Assembly: GCA_037176725.1 (NCBI GenBank)
Contig: JAZBRS010000020.1
Coordinates: 96,242,501-96,306,500, forward strand
Origin: Posidonia oceanica
Lineage: Eukaryota > Streptophyta > Magnoliopsida > Alismatales > Posidoniaceae
Direction of reading: 5' to 3'
DNA length: 64,000 nt
This document shows, in pieces, positions 32,301-45,434 of the stretch. The position numbers and the translations under genes are program-made. How positions within the stretch are numbered: position 1 is the stretch's first letter; the number at the start of each line of letters is the position of its first letter. Under the pieces are notes generated by a model. The model had not been told where the DNA came from. It was given only the letters and a program-made list of their open reading frames with translations, and searched no databases.

Positions 32301-33754
32301 GGCCTCTCCGGCTCGCTCCAGCCAGCGTCGAGCTCCGCCGAGCGTCGTCCGAGCACCGTCAAGACCTGGAGATGCTCCCCCGCCGGTCTGCGCTGCCCCA
32401 ACATCCCTGTGCCGGCGTTCATGGACGCTGGCAGCTTGCTGCTACAGTGTCCATGGCCGTCGGCCATGCACTGTTCCTTTATTTTCCAGATATCTAAGTT
32501 TTTCGTTAAATATTGCATTTCTGGTCTGAGTTCTTGTTATTTTGCATTCCAGTCCTTTATTTGATTTAATCTGCTGATTTCTGAACTGAAACTATATTAA
32601 ATTGCATGAAATGTTTGTAGTTTTCCTTATTTGCATGCTGATCCATTTACTGTGCTTTCCTTCAGTAATAAGTTAGACTTTGGCCCTCCAGCTTTTGATT
32701 TTTGCACTTAAGTCCTGCAGTAGCTTAATTTAATTTAATGCTTGAATTTTGCCATATGAAATTGCATTCTGGGTCCCCTTTATTTTCAGTATTTGCATCC
32801 TGATCCCCTGTCCTGTAGAACGTAGGTTTTATTTTTCATTTTTGCTTGTTGCATTGCATTTTTCCCCCTCTGTTTTCTGATTTTTGCATATAGGTCCTTT
32901 CTAATGCACAGTAATCATTTTAATGCATATTCAGCTTATTAAATTGCATTTTTGACCTTGCATATTTTAAAAATTGCATGTCAGTCCTCTGTCTGCCCCC
33001 TTAATGCATATTTTGCTTCAAAAATTGCATTTTTGACCCTGCATGATTTGAAAATTACACATAGGTCCTCAGCATGCTTATAAAAATCATTTAAATGCAT
33101 ATTTTGCTTCAAAAATTGCATTTTTAGCCCCATATGTTTGAAAATTTGCATGTAGGTCCCCCATTTGCATTCCCAGACTACTTAGGACCCTGTTTTTCTG
33201 AAAAAATTGCATTTCAGACCCTAATGATTTTAAAAATTGCATCTTAATCTGCCACATGTTTTCAAAGCTTGTCCTGATGCATATCCCTTTTGGAAAATTG
33301 CATTTGAAACCCCGTCCTTTGCAAAATTGCATTCAGACCCTTCTTTTTTCAAAATCCTTGCATAAAAGCCCCAAACTTTTCAAAACCTTTGCATTTAGAC
33401 CCCCATCTTTTCAAAAATTACATTTGAACCCCCAACTTTCTGAAAAATCCCTCCTGAGTCTTTTCTTGCTTTCTGCATGCATTTGCATTCATGCATTCTA
33501 GCTTTTTGCATCCTCTGCACACACTTAAAGCTTCTTTAGCTCCCATTTACATGGGAGGACCTGTCTGCACACTCCTAGGACCTCCTGAACACTTAGATCT
33601 ATTCTTCTCCCCTATTCTGGCCCTTCTGCCTTGAAGCTGCGATATCTTCCAATCTGGCCGTTGGATCTTCTCAAACAAGCTACCCAGACGACCCCGGCGG
33701 AGCGCTCTTCAGCATGGAGCAAGCAGATTTCAGATCAGGCTTCAGATTTCCCAG

Positions 33755-34065
33755 GTATGTCCTCCTGAACCCCTGCACATCATTTGCATTGCATGCATCG
33801 TATTCGCTTTTTGCTTCTTCGAGCATGTAGAATAGGACTTCCTCCTCTTATCCATCAACTCTGTTCCTCGTTTCGCGTATTCCCAAGTGTTTTGTGTTGT
33901 GTTTCCCCTAGATTCACCACTTATTGCGACTTTCTTCCACCTTTTCCACGATCCAATCGCACCGCGAGCTTTGGGCAGCGTGCGAGACACATCGTGGAGT
34001 GGTTTAGTGGAAAACAGTCACAAAGCAGTAGTAATCCCTCCACTTGCTTGTTCTCCCCAGTGTAG
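33755..34065 (+). other. Candidate intron in the 3' LTR of N (311 bp)
   Basis: Donor TTCCCAG|GTATGTCC and acceptor CCCCAGTGTAG|GTCTTC as in the 5' LTR. It is shorter because a CATTCATTTGCACAT-type stretch after the donor is missing. Confidence 0.4.
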
Positions 34066-34201
34066 GTCTTCACACCTACTCTGCGTGGCCCTTAAACAGT
34101 GCCTGTCCTCACACACGCACTATTTACTTCTCCTTTCGCTTCCCTTGATCTTTTTTCCTTGCATTTGCATCTGTATGGTTTTGCCGAGGTTTTATTCCGT
34201 C

Positions 34202-34561
34202 TTTTGGCACCGTTCCGTGTGCCCGCCTCGCTTTTGGCACCGTTTTGCGTGCCTGCTTCGCTTTTGACACCGTTTTGCGTGCCCGCTTTGTTTTTGGCAC
34301 CGTTTTGCGTGCCTGCTTCGCTTTTGGCACCGTTTTGCGTGCCCGCTTCGCTTTTGGCACCGTTTTGCGTGCTCGCCTCGCTTTTGGCACCGTTTTGCGT
34401 GCCCACTTTGTTTTTGGCACCGTTTCGCGTGCCCGCTTTGTTTTTGGCACCGTTTTGCGTGCTCGCTTTGTCTTTGGCACCGTTTTGCGTGCCCGCTTCG
34501 CTTCTGGCACTGTTTTGCGTGCCCGTCTTGTTTTCTTGCACCGTTTTGCGTGCCGCTCTCG
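34202..34561 (+). repeat. 30-bp hairpin minisatellite in the 3' LTR of N, 11 units plus one
   Basis: Same unit and phase as 6563-6952 but one unit fewer. The two LTRs of one element are identical when it inserts, so the difference arose afterwards. Confidence 0.88.
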
Positions 34562-35237
34562 TTTCTTGCATTTGTTTCGCGTGTTTTACGCCGTTTTCTC
34601 TTGCATGTCGCCTACATTGCTTGGTTTTACCGTTGTTTTGCTTTTTCGCTTGCATTTGCATATAGGGCAGTGATGCTTACTGCCTGGAGTTCTCACGAGC
34701 CCGATTTCGCTCGGTTCAAAACACAGACAGCGCTGCTGAGCACTTAGACAGCACGTTTACTTTTCTTGCATTGCATCCCACCACTTAGAGCACACCTATG
34801 AGCATTCATTCTGGCATTCATTGGCATTTAGGCATTCAAATCTGCATTTCCCTGCGTATGCGAGCGTAAGCCTAGAAAGACCGATTCTCGGGCGTATCGG
34901 GGGTGCCTAACACCTTCCCCGCGTGTAACAGGAGTCCTTGCCCAGTCTTTTGGCCCGCAATGACCATATCGCCCTTATCCTAGGCATGAGTCATCTCATT
35001 TGCATGTATTTGCATTTGTTTTCCTTTGCATTGCTTTGCTTTGCATTTCTTGCTTGGTTTTGCATGTTAATTTACGCATTTCCCCCGGTTTTCCTTGTCT
35101 CCCGATAATAGACATGGTGGCGACTCTGATTTGTCTTATCTTCTTCTTTTCTTCCTTTTTAAGTGTTTTCGAGTTGAGCCCTCCTCCTCGGACCATCGCC
35201 GCTAATAGTAAGCCTGATTCTGATTGCGATTACTACA

Positions 35238-35242
35238 CCTTC
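35238..35242. repeat. Right TSD of element N (CCTTC)
   Basis: Second copy of the 5-bp duplication; after it the O LTR resumes. Confidence 0.92.
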
Positions 35243-38200
35243 TCTTTCTTCTTCTCTCTCCCCTTTCTCCTTTCTCTTTTTCCCCTTATTTTCCTTTCTT
35301 TCTTTCTTCTTTTCTTGTTCTCCATGGGCCCAACAGGCCCAGCCCACTCATGCTCTTCCTCACTTCTTCTCTTTTCTTCATTTTGTTTTTTTTACTTTAT
35401 GTTATTCCATTTTACTTGATTTTTAACTTCTTTTTCTTCTTCTTCCCCTCTTTCCTTCTTCTCTTTTCTTCTCCCTTTTTTTTCCCTCCTTTCCCTTTTC
35501 TTTTTCTTCCTTCCTCCCTATTCCTCTAGCCCAGCCCACTGCCCCCATCTTTTATTTCTTTTTTCTTTTGGGCCAGGCCCGACCCACCAGTTTCTTCCCC
35601 TTTTTTCTTTTCTTTCTCTCCTCCTTTCCTTCCCTCCTTCTCTCTTTCCTTCCTTATTTCTTTCTTTCTTTTCTTTTTCTTCCTATTCCTCCAGCCCGGC
35701 CCAACCACCCTCTTCTTTTTTCTTTTAATCCCTTCTCTTTCCCGCGGGCCCGGCCCACCTTTCTCCTTTCTTTTTTCTCTCTGATTTCTCCCCAGCCCAC
35801 GATCCTTCTCCTCTCCTTCCTCCTTCTCCCGCCTGCTTCAAACTTCCACCCAACACTCCACCCTCTGCACACATAGCCCCTCACAGCCTCTGCTCTATGC
35901 CGCACGGCCGCACACTCAACCCTTGCACCCACTTACTACCTGGAGACGTCCGTGCCATCATCCGGCAATGCTCGTCTCACAGCCCCCTCTGCCGACTTGC
36001 CAAAGTAGCACCCATCCCCTGCCAGCAGCCGCTCTTTCCTTCTACACACCCATGCCCAATCAATTGCTTAGCCCAGAACAAAATCGAGCTTCTCCAATGC
36101 ACAAGGGTCGGCAATTTGCACTCGCACGCACACACAGAGCTTCCTCCCAGCAGAATTCCCCTTCTCCTTCGCACAGTAACCTCCCCTTTCTTCCAAGCCC
36201 AAGCACCCGAGCCACCCACAGCCGCAGCACTGCCCACCATCCTCTTCCTCACCTCCCCACGATCCCAGAAACAACTTCATAGCAACCCAGAGCGCTACCT
36301 AGCCGGAGAGAGCCAGCACGGTCAGAGGTCAGGCCAAAACCTCCATCTCCAGCCAATGCGACGTAGCCTCCCTCTAAGCAGTTCTGGAGCTCCCCCACGA
36401 TGCAAGGAGTCCCCTCCGATCGCCGCGTGCCTCCGTTGACCTCCGCAGCACAGCAGCCAACACTCGCTGCTCTGTTAGAGGCAACTCAACATTGCCAGCA
36501 CGCGTCGGTCATCGTCACAAGTAACTGAGGTCATTTCCTAGCTCCATGCATGCCTACTCAGCTTTCTAGATAGTTAGAAGTAAGTTTAGAGGCCTAACCT
36601 AGGATTTAGCCTCCGCCGCTACAATGTCGTCTTCCCCGACGAGCACTGAGCTCCGCCGCCGCGTGCCGTGCGTTCCAGGCCCGCTCCTCCGCTCCAGAAC
36701 CTCCCCCGAGCTTCGCCAGGATGTCCCCGACCTGCTCCACCCCCGCGCGACCGTCGCCGCAGCCCCATGCACCTCCTCCACCTCTGCAACCGCCGGACTC
36801 CTCCGTTGAGTTCGACCTGGCGCTTCGGACCACCCCGGGCCTCTGGATCTTCCCCAGACCTTCGCCGGACCTCCAGGAGACTGGTCCAACGTTGCCCGGT
36901 CTCTTCCGCAGCCCCCAGCTCTTGCCCCGTCCTCTGCCTCCTCTGCAGCAGCCGCCGAGGTCGTCAAGACACCTCTGCAACCGCAATGCCTCTGGATCAC
37001 CTTTCCGAGCTCCAGCAGCCTCCGTGCATCGCAGCAGCCCTCCGCGCCTCCTCCACATCTAGCTTCCTCTGCTGAAAGCCAACTAGCTCGCAGGGCGCTC
37101 CAGCAACCGCCGCACGGCGCCAAAGCCACCGGAGCCTCCGGACGGACCGCCTTCTGCTACCTCGGGCCTCAGGCCAGCCCCCGCACGCCGCTCCGCAGCC
37201 ATGCAGCCCTTCTTCCCTGGTGAAGGTGCTGCAATGTCAGGCGACACTGTAGCACTGTAGCTGCGTATAGTTTTTATTTTGCTTTGGTTGATTGCATTAA
37301 CATAAAATGCTGCAATTTTTTTTATTTGCTTTTGGGTCCTGCTATGGTTTGAAATTCATTTAAATTTTGGTTTAAATCTTATTGCATTGTAGTCTGGTCC
37401 AGCACTTATTTTAATTGCATGCAAGTCCTTCATGCATTCGTTTAAAAGCATTGAAATGTTAGTTTAAAGCATGCATTGCATTTAGGTCCCTTGATTTGTT
37501 TTTATTGCATTCCAGTCCTATGCCAGTTGATCAGTTCATTTAAATGGCATATTTACCATATTGCATTGCATCTTTAATTCTGTGTTATATTTTATTTGCA
37601 TGTAAGTCCTATGTTTGCATATCAGTTCATTTAAATAGCATGTTTACCATATTACATTGCATTTTTAATCATGTATTTTACTTTTATTGCATTTTAGTCC
37701 AAAGCATGCATTCACAACATTTAAATGTCATATTTTACCTTATTGCATTGCATTTTTTTGCCCTGCCGTTTGTTTTATTTGCACATCAATCTTGCTCAGT
37801 TGTAGATTTCATTAAAAGCATGCTTTAAAACTATATTGCATTGCAGAAAAATCCATAAAAATGTTTTAATTGCATATCAGTCCATGTTGTTTTGAATCAT
37901 TCATTTTAATCATGTTTTAAACTATATGGCATTGCTGTTTAGTCCAAAATCATGTTTTAATTGCAAATCAGTCCTCATAGCATTCATCCATGGCATTTAA
38001 ATCTGGTTTTTTATCTTATTGCATTGCAGAAAAATCCAAAAACTTGTTTTATTTGCATTTAAGTCCTTTTTGCATACATGCATCATTTAAATGGCATTTT
38101 TAAACCATTTTGCATTGCATTAAAGCCCAATTGTTTTCCTGAATTGCATGTCAGTCCTCATTTGTCAACTTTTGCATGTTTGCACACTTCCTTTGCATTG

Positions 38201-39149
38201 CACTTAGGTCCTGCATGTTTTCAAAAGCTGCATTTAGGTCCTTTCTTGCATTTTTGCATGCATATCTTGCTATTAACCTTGCATTCTGCCCATGCATTGT
38301 TGCATTAGCATCCTTGCATGCATTCACCCTGTTTTGCACACACATAGGGACATTTTGCATATAAACCCCTACATTTACCTAAATTGCATATAGGTCCCTG
38401 CATTTGCATTCTTGCATGCATAGCATCCCCATATCATTGCATATAGTTCTCATGCATCCATTTAGGCATTGTTAGCCTCCTAACATGTAAGACGCCTTGC
38501 ATTTGGACACACTTAGGGCTAATTTTGCACTTAGATCCTTATTTAGCCCACTTTTGCTGGCCCTTGAGCCATCTAACTGCTTTTCTGAATAACTTTTGAT
38601 CGGACCGTTGGATCTTCACGATCTAACTATCTGGGTCTTCCCGATTGAATGATCTTTCATTTAAACCAAAGTTATCTCAGATCAGGCCTCAGATTCTCAA
38701 GATAAGCCCATCTGAAGCACTGCATAGCATTCATTGCCTTATCATTTGCATTGCATGCATTGTTTTCGCATTCTATCTTCTCATGCATGTATATGAGGTT
38801 TTGCCGAACCCACTTTTGCTTTTCCTTCGCATATTGCTTGCATTTGCATCGTTTTACGCGCCTGCATGTGTTTTCTTTTGCATTTACACCGTTTTGCGTG
38901 CCCGCATTCGTTTTCGCTTGCATTTGCATTGTTTTGCATGTCCGCTTTGTTTTCTTTGCATACCGCTTGCATTTGCGTCGTTTTGCGTGCCTGCATTCAT
39001 TTTCTTTTGCACTTACATCGTTTTGCATGCCTGCATTCGTCTTCTCCTACATTTGCATCGTTTTGCGTACCTGTTTTGTTTTATTTGCATATCGCTTGCA
39101 ATTGCCTTGTTTTGCATGCCCACATTTGTTTTGTTTGCATATCGCTTGC
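35243..39149 (+). repeat. 3' LTR of element O, segment 2 of 3
   Basis: Resumes in a long pyrimidine tract (35243-35870) with repeated GGCCCA/GGGCCC motifs (35327-35760). Then come CpG-rich exon-like DNA (35880-37240), the TTGCAT array (37300-38400), the conserved GATCTTC/TCAGATCAGGC block (38600-38700) and the start of the minisatellite (38850-39149). The AT-rich block of other LTRs is missing. The splice donor position at about 38700 reads AAG|ATAAGC, so the GT is lost. No gene is supported; frames such as 36606-37058 are GC-rich shadows. Confidence 0.85.
39145..39149. repeat. Left TSD of solo LTR 2 (CTTGC)
   Basis: CTTGC before TGTAGTAATC, repeated at 45430-45434 after GTGTCAACA. Confidence 0.9.
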
Positions 39150-39824
39150 TGTAGTAATCCCAATCAGAATCAGGTTCACTATTAGCGACTATGTCCGAGG
39201 AGGAAGGCTCAACTCGAAAACATTTAAAACAGAGGAGAAAATATAAGAAAAGAAGAAGATAAGACAATTCAGAGTCGCCACCGTGTCTATTATCGGGAGA
39301 CAAGGAAAACCAGGGTAATGCATGAGTTAACACGCAAAACCAAGTAAAGGATGCAATGCAAAGCAATGCAAAGGAAAACAAATGCAAATGATATGACTCA
39401 TGCCTAGGATAAGGGCAATATGATCATCACGGGCCAAAAGACTGGGCAAGGACTCCTGTTACGTGCGGGGAAGGTGTTAGGCACCCCCGCACGCCCGAGA
39501 ATCGGTCTTTCTAGGCTTATGCTCGCATACGCAGGGAAATGCAGATTTGAATGCTTAAGTGCCAATGAATGCCTAATTAGATGCTCAAAGGTGTGCTCTA
39601 AGTGATGGGATACAATGCATGGAAGCAAACGTGCAGTCTAAGCGCTCAGCAACGCTGTCTGTGTTCCGAACCGGGCGAAACCTGGCTCGTGAGAACTCCA
39701 GGCAGTAAGCATCACTACCCTATATGCAAATGCAGGCGAAAAAGCAAAACGACGATAAAATCAAGCAATGCGGGCGACATGCAAGAGAAAACAGCGTAAA
39801 ACACGTAAAACAATGTGAGAAACG

Positions 39825-40390
39825 GAAGCGGCATGTGAAACGGTGCAAGGAAAAAAGAGCAGCATGTGAAACGGTGCAAAAAAATAGCATGCGAAACGGT
39901 GCGAGAAAGCAGAGCGGCACGCGAAACGGTGCCAAAACAGAAGCCAGCACGCAAAACGGTGCGAGAAAGCAAAGCTGACACGCAAAATGGTGCAAAAGGC
40001 AAAGCGAGCACGCAAAACGGTGCCAAAGGAAAGCGGGCATGCAAAACGGTGCCAAAGCAGAGCGGGCACGCAAAACGATGCCAAAACAGAAGCCAGCATG
40101 CAAAACAGTGCGAGAAAGCAAAGCAGGCACGCAAAACGATGCCAAAGCAGAGTGGACACGCAAAACGATGCCAACAGCGAAGCGGGCACGCAAAACGGTG
40201 CCAGAACAAAGCGGGCATGCAAAATGGTGCCAAAACAGAAGCCAGCACGCAAAACGGTGCGAGAAAGCAAAGCGGGCACGCAAAACGATGCCAAAGCAGA
40301 GCAGGCACGTAAAACGGTGGCAAGAGCGAAGTGGGCACGCAAAACGATACCAGAACAAAGCGAGCACGCAAAATGGTGCCAAAGCAAGCG
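39825..40390 (-). repeat. Expanded hairpin minisatellite in solo LTR 2
   Basis: About 18-19 units of 28-30 bp, more than in other copies. It shows a higher-order pattern in which AACAGAAGCCAGCACGC units alternate with GCGAGAAAGCAAAGCGGGC and GATGCCAAAGCAGAG units. Long reading frames on both strands (up to about 346 codons) result from the periodicity. Confidence 0.85.
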
Positions 40391-40520
40391 AGGTAAAATG
40401 TCGATAAAGCCATGCAGATGCAGATGCAAAGAGAAAAGACAGGAGAAGTAAAGGGGAGGTAAACAACGCAAGTGTGAGAACGAGCGCCATTTGAGGACCG
40501 CGTAAAGTAGGTGTGAAGAC

Positions 40521-40845
40521 CTACAAAGGGGAAAGGAAGCAAGTGGAAGGATTACCACTGTCCTATGACTGTTTTCCACCAAAGTGTCCCACGATATTTC
40601 TCGCATGCTGCCAAAAGCTCGCGATGCGATCGGATCATGGAAAAGGAAGAAGGAAGTCGCAATTAGTGGTGAATCCAGGGGAAACGCAACACAAAGATGC
40701 CAAAGTACGCGAAAATGGGAATAGAGTTGATAGACAGGAAGAGGGAGTCCTATTCTACATGCTTGAGGAAACAGAAAGCAAAAACCATGCATGCAATGCA
40801 AATGGTATGCAAATGAATGCTGTGCAGGGGTTCAGAAGGACTTAC
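40521..40845 (-). other. Candidate intron in solo LTR 2 (325 bp)
   Basis: Minus-strand donor CCCAAG|GTAAGTCCT (first base 40845), a consensus 5' splice site, and acceptor CCCCTTTGTAG|GTCTTC (last base 40521). Confidence 0.45.
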
Positions 40846-42259
40846 CTTGGGAATCTGAAGCCTGATCTGAGAAATGCTTGGTCCATGCTGAAGAGCGCTC
40901 CACCGGGGTCGTCCAGGTAGCTTGGTTGAGAAGATCCGGCGGCCAGATCTGAAAATAAGCTAGCTTCAAGGCAGAGGGGTCAGAACAGGGGAGAAGAATG
41001 GATCTAGGTGTAAAGGAGGTCCTAGGGGTGTGCAAAACAGGTCCTCCCATGTCAATGGGAGCTAAGTGGGCTTATGTGTGTGCAAGAATGCCAAATGCAA
41101 AGATGCATGAGTGCAATGCATGCAAAAATGCAGGAAAAGGACCTAAGAATGACTTTTCAGAAAACTTAGGGACCTATATGCAAGTTTTGAAAGGGTGGAG
41201 GGACCTAAATGCAAGAATTTTGAAAAGTTAGGGGCTTATATGCAAGGTTTTTGAAAACTGGGGGGTCTGAGTGCAATTTTACAAAATGTAGGGTTCAAAA
41301 TGCAATTTAATAAGGTAAATATGCATTGGAATAAGTTTTGAAATCATATGGAGGACTTACATGCAATTTTGAAACATGTAGGGGTTGAAATGCAATTTTG
41401 TAAGGAAAACTGGGATTTTAGATGTTCTGTGAATGTAAACAGAGGACTTATGTGTAATTTTTAAATATGCAGGGTCTAAAATGCAATTTTATAAGCAAAA
41501 ATATGCATTTAAATGAGTTTTATAAACATGCAGAGGACCTATGTGCAATTTTAAAACATGCAGGGTCTAAAATGCAATTTTATAAGCAAAAATATTAAAA
41601 AACAGATGCTGTGCTTGAATATGAAGGACCTATATGCAAAAATCAGAAACTGAAGGGGAAAAATGCAATGCAGTAGGGAAAGTTGAAAAATAAAATGATT
41701 TATCAACAAAACAGTGGACTGAAAAGTAAATAAAGAAAAATGCAGGATGAAAAATGCAATATACTAAGGTAAAATAAGAGTATTAAATCAGATTAACAAC
41801 TAAAGGACTAATATGCAATAATAAAAAGCTGCAGGACTAAAAAGTAAAGAAATAAAACTACATTTGAACTACTGCAGGACTGATTAGCAAATAAAATAAA
41901 TAACTGGACTAAAAAGTAAAAGAGCAGAAACTTAAATGAACTGAGGAAGGACTGGAAAGTAAATAAAATAAGTAGTTGGGCTGAATGTAAAGAAAAATAA
42001 ATAAACTGTAACAGCAGAGGACTTAAAAGTAATTAAAATAACATGCTGGATTGGAATTAAATTAAATGCTGAAGGAAATCTTAGTAGAAGGACTAACATG
42101 CAATTAATTAGTTTTTTAGGTTTTTCATGCAATATCATAAGATTTAAATTCAAACTTAAATGAATCATAAACGATGGTTGGACTGGAAAGTAATAAACTA
42201 AAAATAGAAGCTGAAAATGCAATTAATGGCAAAATAGCTTAGTTAAGGAAAATAAAGGA

Positions 42260-42290
42260 ACAGTGAAAAACCAGAGGAAGCGGCCACTGT
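42260..42290 (-). other. Hairpin homologous to 4790-4820
   Basis: Outer arms ACAGTG/CACTGT are kept, the inner stem is weaker, and on the minus strand GTTCCTTTATTTTCC follows as in N. Confidence 0.4.
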
Positions 42291-45200
42291 AGCAACTGCT
42301 ACCAATGGCCAAGCAAGGCGGAGGAGGGAAGCTGGGGAAGTGCTGATCGGTCGGCGACGTTCATCGGAGCAGGGCGGAGCTCAGTCAACGTTCGACGGCT
42401 CGTGACGATGCCCGGAGATGATCGGAGGGCTGGACGGAGGTCTGCAGACCTGCTCGGAGGCAAGGAAGACGATCAGCATGTCTTCAGGGCGATCTGAGGC
42501 CACCGGAGTGTTGCTGCTAACCGTGAGGTTCTTGGGCGACAGCTGGAGCGGCGTTCTACTGGTTGGAGCGGCAAGGCGAGCGTTGAGCTCGCTGGAGAAG
42601 ACAAGTCAGCGGCGGTGCTGACCCGGCGAAAGAAGGGAGGAAACCCCTATCTGAGGGGTGGAAAAGCTGAAGGAGAAAAAAATTAGACTACAGGGAGAGA
42701 GTGGCACCTTTTTCGCGGACTGAGACGTCCCCCCGACGCAAGTGGTTTCAGTGGGTGCCGGCGGAGTTCGTCCGATGGTTGCAGGGGTCGTCGATGGCAT
42801 GGGAGCGCTTGGATCCACTCAGTGATGTGCTCCGGAGCTCGGTGGACGTCTGGAACGGAGTTTTGCAGCCCGGAAGAGAAAATTGCTTCACTGGGTGCTC
42901 AAGAAGCAGCCAGATCAACCGGAGGGTACCGGTGGCTTGCTGGATGGTAGGTGAGCATGTAGGGATGCTCAGGAGGGTTGATGGTGGCCTGGAGAAGAAG
43001 ATAGGTCGTCGGGTGAATTTTTGGTGAAGTTGGCCGCAGGTGTTTGTTGTGGAGGTCTTGGCCTATGGGGGAGATGAAGGCTAAGGCTCTGGGGGGTTTG
43101 GAAGGTGGTATGCTGGTGAGTCTTTGGGTGAAGTTTGGAGGGATTCTGTGAACGGAATGGGAGGGAATTCTGGAAAGTGGAGGTGATGGGTTCTGTCTTG
43201 GGTTTTGAGGAACTGAGGGGTGGTTGCAGGGCGGATTTGGGTGCTGAGTGGAGGGCTGTAATGGTGGTTGTCTAGGTGGATTTGGGGAGGAAATTGGGAG
43301 AGGTTTGCTGGGTGTTGGGCGCTCTGGTTTGGGTGAAAAGGAATAAGAAGAAGAGGGCTAGATTTCAGTGGGGAAGAAGGAGAAGAATGGGTGCCGGATA
43401 CTCTGGTTTCTCTCGCTCTCTTAGACGACAAAAGGCGATGGAGGGGAAGGCTGGAGGCTTTATCTGGGAGCTGAAGAGGAGGACGGGCGCACAGTGGAAT
43501 TCAAATTCCACCGGCGGGAGGCAGCAGCTACAGCAGCGAGGACAGGCGAAGGCAACAGGCATTAATTGCCCCCGGAGATCCTACTGAGAGCTGGGAGAGG
43601 ACGATGAGCTGGGTTTCGATGTGATCGAGAGGGAAGGAGGAATTGAATTTTGAAGAGGAGAGGAAGATGGATCGCGCGGGAGAAATCTAAGGAAGAAGAA
43701 GAAGGAGGGAAGAGGAGGAAGAAGGTGCGAACTGTGGGCTGGGACTTGCTGCGTAAGGGAAAAAAAAGAAATAAAAGAAAGAAAGAAAGAAAAGGAAGAA
43801 GGGGAAGAGGAAGGGTGGAACGGGCCGGACTGGGCCCAGGAAAAAAGAGAAAGAAAAATAAAAAGAAAGGGAGAAAGAAGAAAGGGAAAGGAAGAAGGGA
43901 AAGAAGAAGGAAATTGAAAATAAAAATAAAAATGGAAACAAGAATAGAAAGATTTTGAAAAAGTTTTTAGAGTAGTTATGTTTGAGTTAAGATTTTAATT
44001 AGGTTTTTTAGTGATTGTTTTTAATTAGTTAATTAGGATTAAAGAGTTTTAATGTTTGATTTGAGTTTTTTAGGGTTTTCTTTTCTTTAAATTGTTTTTT
44101 ATTTTGGTTTTTAAATGTTTGTTAAAGATTTTTAGTTGTTTTTAGTTAAGTTTTTCTTGTTATGTATTTGGGATTTTGATTAGGGTTTTTTAGAGATTGT
44201 TTTTAGATTAATTAGGATAAGTTTTAGCTTTTGATTTTAATCTTTTAGGGTTTTGTTTAAGTTTTCTTTTAAATTTGATTTTGTTTGTCGAATTCTTTTA
44301 ATATTTTTAGTTAAGTTTTTCTTGTTAGGTTTTTAATTAAGTGTTCTCAGATTTTTAATTGTTTGTTTTTCTTTTTAATTAAGTTTTCAAATTGTTTCTT
44401 TTAGAATTGTTAAGTTAAGTTTTTTTCTTAATTACTTGCCTTAGCATTTTTAATTGTTTTCTTTCCTTTTAGGATTTGTTTTTTTGGTTGTTTTTAGTAG
44501 GGTTTTTACTTTTGCTTGTTTCGATTATATTTTGGTTTTTCCTTGATTTTATAGCATTTTCTTTTTGTTTGTTTTGTGTTTTTTAGTTTGCATTCTTAGT
44601 TTTTAGTTTTAGTTAGATTTAGTTAGGTTTTTGTTTTTAATTGTTTGTTTAATGTTTTTAATTATTTCTTTTAGGGTTTTGGTTTGTTTTCCTTTTGTTT
44701 TAGAGTTTTAAAGGTTTTTAAGGGTTTTTTGAAGATTTAGTAGAAGAAAGGAAAAGAAAAGGAAAAGGAAGAAGAAAAGGGAGAAATGGAGGAGTAAAGA
44801 AGAAAGAGAGGAGTTGAAAGAAAATAATTTTTAGAAAATCAAAGAAAATGCTAAAAATAAGATAAAAATACAAATAAGATTCAGAAGAGATAGATGCACA
44901 AGGGGGCCCACAACCAGGCAAGGAGAAGAGAGGGAAGGGAGTGAAAAGAAGGAGGATAATCAGGAGAGAGAGAGAGGAGAGAGAAAAGAATAATCCAAGA
45001 GAGAGAAAAGGATAATTTGGTGAAATGAAGGGATTAGAGGTTTAGAAAAGAGGTGAAATTTGGGGAGTGTGTAGCCTAGAGTCTCTAGTGTTCGACCTAG
45101 GGTTTGGGTTTGGTTTTGGGAAAGTTTTGGAAGGATTTCGAGGTGTAGAAAAAGGGTAGTTTTACCTAGGTTTTCTAGGATTTTTGGGAGTGGTTTTGGT

Positions 45201-45429
45201 TTGAAATTTTGAGAGTTTTTGGGTAGGTTTGCTAGGTTGGGAATGGTGAGTTCTCCTATGGTTTTTGGGTAGTTTTTTGGGTTTGGGAAAGAGATGTGAT
45301 TCTAGGTCAAGTTTGGGCTTGTTTTGGAAAGAAGGATGAAAAGGAATGTATAGGTTTAGACCTAGATTTGGATCCAGAAGTCACCAGGGGATTCCAATTG
45401 ATTCATCCTGTCAAAATGGAGTGTCAACA

Positions 45430-45434
45430 CTTGC
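45430..45434. repeat. Right TSD of solo LTR 2 (CTTGC)
   Basis: Second copy of CTTGC; the O LTR then continues in phase with its minisatellite. Confidence 0.9.

Larger units (their letters stand above)
1642..35237 (+). mobile_element. Element N: near-complete Tat-type Ty3/gypsy retrotransposon
   Basis: A 33.6-kb insertion, about 27.6 kb without the 6.0-kb solo LTR nested in it. Order: 5' LTR, PBS, leader, gag, protease, RT, RNase H, archaeal-type RNase H, integrase, spacer, extra ORF, tandem repeats, PPT, 3' LTR, with a perfect 5-bp TSD. In about 1.06 kb compared by eye (2041-3100 against the 3' LTR) I counted roughly 13 differences, so the insertion is fairly young. It is not autonomous now: gag-pol has about nine premature stops and two apparent frame changes. 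It sits inside the 3' LTR of O. Confidence 0.93.
29309..35237 (+). repeat. 3' LTR of element N (5,929 bp)
   Basis: Starts TGTTGACACCCCATCTTGAC, ends ATTACTACA, then the TSD CCTTC. It is nearly identical to 1642-7629. Differences include a missing 15-bp stretch near 29460, single-base changes, and one minisatellite unit fewer. The candidate intron is 33755-34065 (311 bp). Confidence 0.93.
39150..45429 (-). mobile_element. Solo LTR 2, inverted, in the LTR of O (6,280 bp)
   Basis: On the minus strand it runs from TGTTGACACTCCATTTTGAC (45429 leftward) to ATTACTACA (39150), flanked by CTTGC. It is a complete LTR without internal region. Reverse-order blocks: conserved end 39400-39500, expanded minisatellite 39825-40390, intron candidate 40521-40845, TTGCAT array 41130-42240, hairpin 42260-42290, CpG-rich part to about 43700, AT-rich 43960-44720. 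No gene is supported. Confidence 0.93.
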
